From NCBI GenBank assembly GCA_038223165.1, contig JBBRHE010000181.1, positions 1 through 7,471 on the forward strand: a DNA stretch of 7,471 nt, written 5' to 3'. Shown here one piece after another: positions 6,493 through 7,471 of this stretch; the stretch's first letter is position 1, and every line of letters starts with the position of its first letter. The translations under genes were made by a program, and so were the position numbers. The DNA comes from DASYHQ01 sp038223165 (lineage in GTDB: Bacteria > Planctomycetota > Phycisphaerae > Tepidisphaerales > Tepidisphaeraceae). The notes under the pieces were generated by a model that saw only the letters and a program-made list of their open reading frames with translations, did no database searches and was not told where the DNA came from.

Positions 6493-6623
6493 GCCGTGGC
6501 ATGGGCGTCTCGCCCATGCGTGTAGCATCGAATTATATGTCCCCCATTTCATTTGGTGCCGATCGGGCAATGGCATGCACGCTCTACTGCTGACAGGCAT
6601 GGGCGAGACGCGCATGGCACGGT
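6493..6623. repeat. Large imperfect inverted repeat, REP/MITE-like, between convergent genes
   Basis: Two 27-nt arms (6493-6519 and 6597-6623) are inverted copies matching at 24 of 27 positions, separated by 77 nt. Each arm is itself palindromic. The left arm holds a perfect stem GCATGGGCG (6499-6507), loop TCT, and the complementary arm (6511-6519). The right arm has an equivalent hairpin with one mismatch. Weak similarity continues inward for about 9 nt with one gap. No target-site duplication or transposase gene is visible. The arrangement resembles paired REP elements (BIME) or a short MITE. It fills most of the 154-bp gap after mfd and may also end transcription from both sides. Confidence 0.7.
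6499..6519. terminator. Perfect GC-rich hairpin just after mfd
   Basis: A 9-bp perfect stem with a 3-nt TCT loop begins 8 nt after the mfd stop codon. Its position suggests a transcription end or mRNA 3' stabiliser for mfd. No T-run follows, so a canonical intrinsic terminator is not supported. Confidence 0.35.
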
Positions 6624-6645
6624 GAAGCATGGCCCAATCGGAACG

Positions 6646-7470
6646 TTAGGCCCGCGCGGTCGCCGGTTCGTCCTCCGCCGCGTGTTGCTTGAGGGCTTCG
6701 AGCGATTCCTTCACTTCGATCGCCAGTCGGCTGTTGGGGAAGTCGCGCATGATCTCTTCGCCGAGGCGCAACGCGTCTTGCCAGTGGTGGTCCTGAACGG
6801 CCAGTGAAAACTGCGTGCGCAGACCGTTGAGCTTTTCCTTGAAGACGCCCCGGGCGCTTTCCTGAAGTGATTCGGCCTCGGTGGGGGTCAGGTAGAGGTC
6901 CAGGCGCTTCAAGAGCGCGATGCTGCCATCGGTGTCGTGCCGCTTGATCGAGTCGTTCCACTCGACCAGCAACTGCTTCTTGCGCGCCTCGCGACGCATC
7001 TCAATTTCCTTTGGCAGTAGCTTGACTGATTCAAGGGCTGGAAATCGCTCGGCGACACGTTCGGCCTCGCGGAAGGCTTCGGTCCAGCGTTCCTCGCGGA
7101 CCAGGCGGTCCACGCCGGTCATCGCTTCACCGACCTGCTTTCGCTGGGCTTCGTCGCGACGTTCGGTAATCTCGGTTCTGAACTGCTCGGCCTCGGCCTT
7201 ATAGCCAAAAGCGCGTTCCATGTCGTCGGCTAGCACGATCGCACCGTCGTAGTTGGACTTGGCGATCTCTTCGCGAATCGCCCTGCGCAGCGCTTCACTG
7301 TCCTTCTCGCGATACGCCACGCTCTTGGCGCGGTCGCTGAGCAGTTGCTGTTCACTGATGACGTTGAGCATGACCGCGATTTGCTCGACGCGTTCACCCA
7401 ACGCCGCCGCGTGTGATTGGGCCGCCACCGACGCATTTTGCGATCCTTCGATCGTCCGACCGACCTGCCA
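6646..7470 (-). CDS. Hypothetical alpha-helical repeat protein (5' end beyond window)
   Basis: The frame is open to the right edge, so the N-terminus is missing; 274 codons are visible, beginning WQVGRTIEGSQNASVAAQSH. A GTG at 7428 could be read as a start, but the frame continues sensibly upstream of it. The protein is charged, rich in Glu, Arg and Ala, and predicted almost wholly helical, with no membrane segment in the visible part. Counting from codon 7428, four similar units begin near residues 59, 114, 165 and 215. Each has the pattern (W/Y)-x-x-A/S-(I/L/F), then an acidic helix, and often an F-P or Y-x turn (for example ERFP and RDFP), like degenerate TPR helices with a 49-55-residue period. 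I associate similar proteins with planctomycetes but know no function. It converges on mfd, so it is not cotranscribed with it. A scaffold or protein-binding role is inferred. Confidence 0.72.
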   Translation of the reverse strand, partial: WQVGRTIEGSQNASVAAQSHAAALGERVEQIAVMLNVISEQQLLSDRAKSVAYREKDSEALRRAIREEIAKSNYDGAIVLADDMERAFGYKAEAEQFRTEITERRDEAQRKQVGEAMTGVDRLVREERWTEAFREAERVAERFPALESVKLLPKEIEMRREARKKQLLVEWNDSIKRHDTDGSIALLKRLDLYLTPTEAESLQESARGVFKEKLNGLRTQFSLAVQDHHWQDALRLGEEIMRDFPNSRLAIEVKESLEALKQHAAEDEPATARA

Positions 7471-7471
7471 T

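Noticed and set aside
6520..6596. Possible small gene or RNA in the loop between the inverted-repeat arms
   Set aside because: No open frame with a ribosome site, no promoter with proper spacing and no recognisable RNA fold beyond the flanking hairpins.

Overview
The window holds seven protein-coding genes, packed closely and moderately GC-rich. I see no tRNA, rRNA, CRISPR array or intact transposon. The mix suggests a planctomycete, perhaps of the Phycisphaerae: a DUF1570-like HExxH lipoprotein, an HtpX start, and a helical protein of a kind I associate with that group. This placement is inference from gene content and style.

Layout from left to right. (1) The N-terminal 98 codons of htpX (minus strand) run off the left edge. 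(2) pyrE (plus) diverges from htpX across about 156 bp. (3) A metallo-beta-lactamase-fold protein (minus) converges on pyrE, with a strong hairpin spanning both stop codons. Its metal-binding motif is largely destroyed. (4) Only 22 bp away, a secreted lipoprotein with a gluzincin-type HExxH...E signature starts on the plus strand. (5) acyP (plus) follows, then (6) full-length mfd (plus), the transcription-repair coupling factor. (7) After a 154-bp spacer dominated by a large inverted repeat, an alpha-helical repeat protein (minus, 5' end cut by the right edge) converges on mfd.

The genes do not form one obvious pathway. pyrE serves pyrimidine synthesis, mfd DNA repair, acyP small-molecule or protein dephosphorylation, and htpX membrane protein quality control. 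I see no clear undescribed multi-gene system. The most notable points are the apparently inactivated or rewired MBL-fold protein divergent from the lipoprotein peptidase, the REP/MITE-like inverted repeat after mfd, and a recurring layout in which promoter-like boxes sit so close to the ATG of pyrE, acyP and mfd that leaderless mRNAs are predicted.
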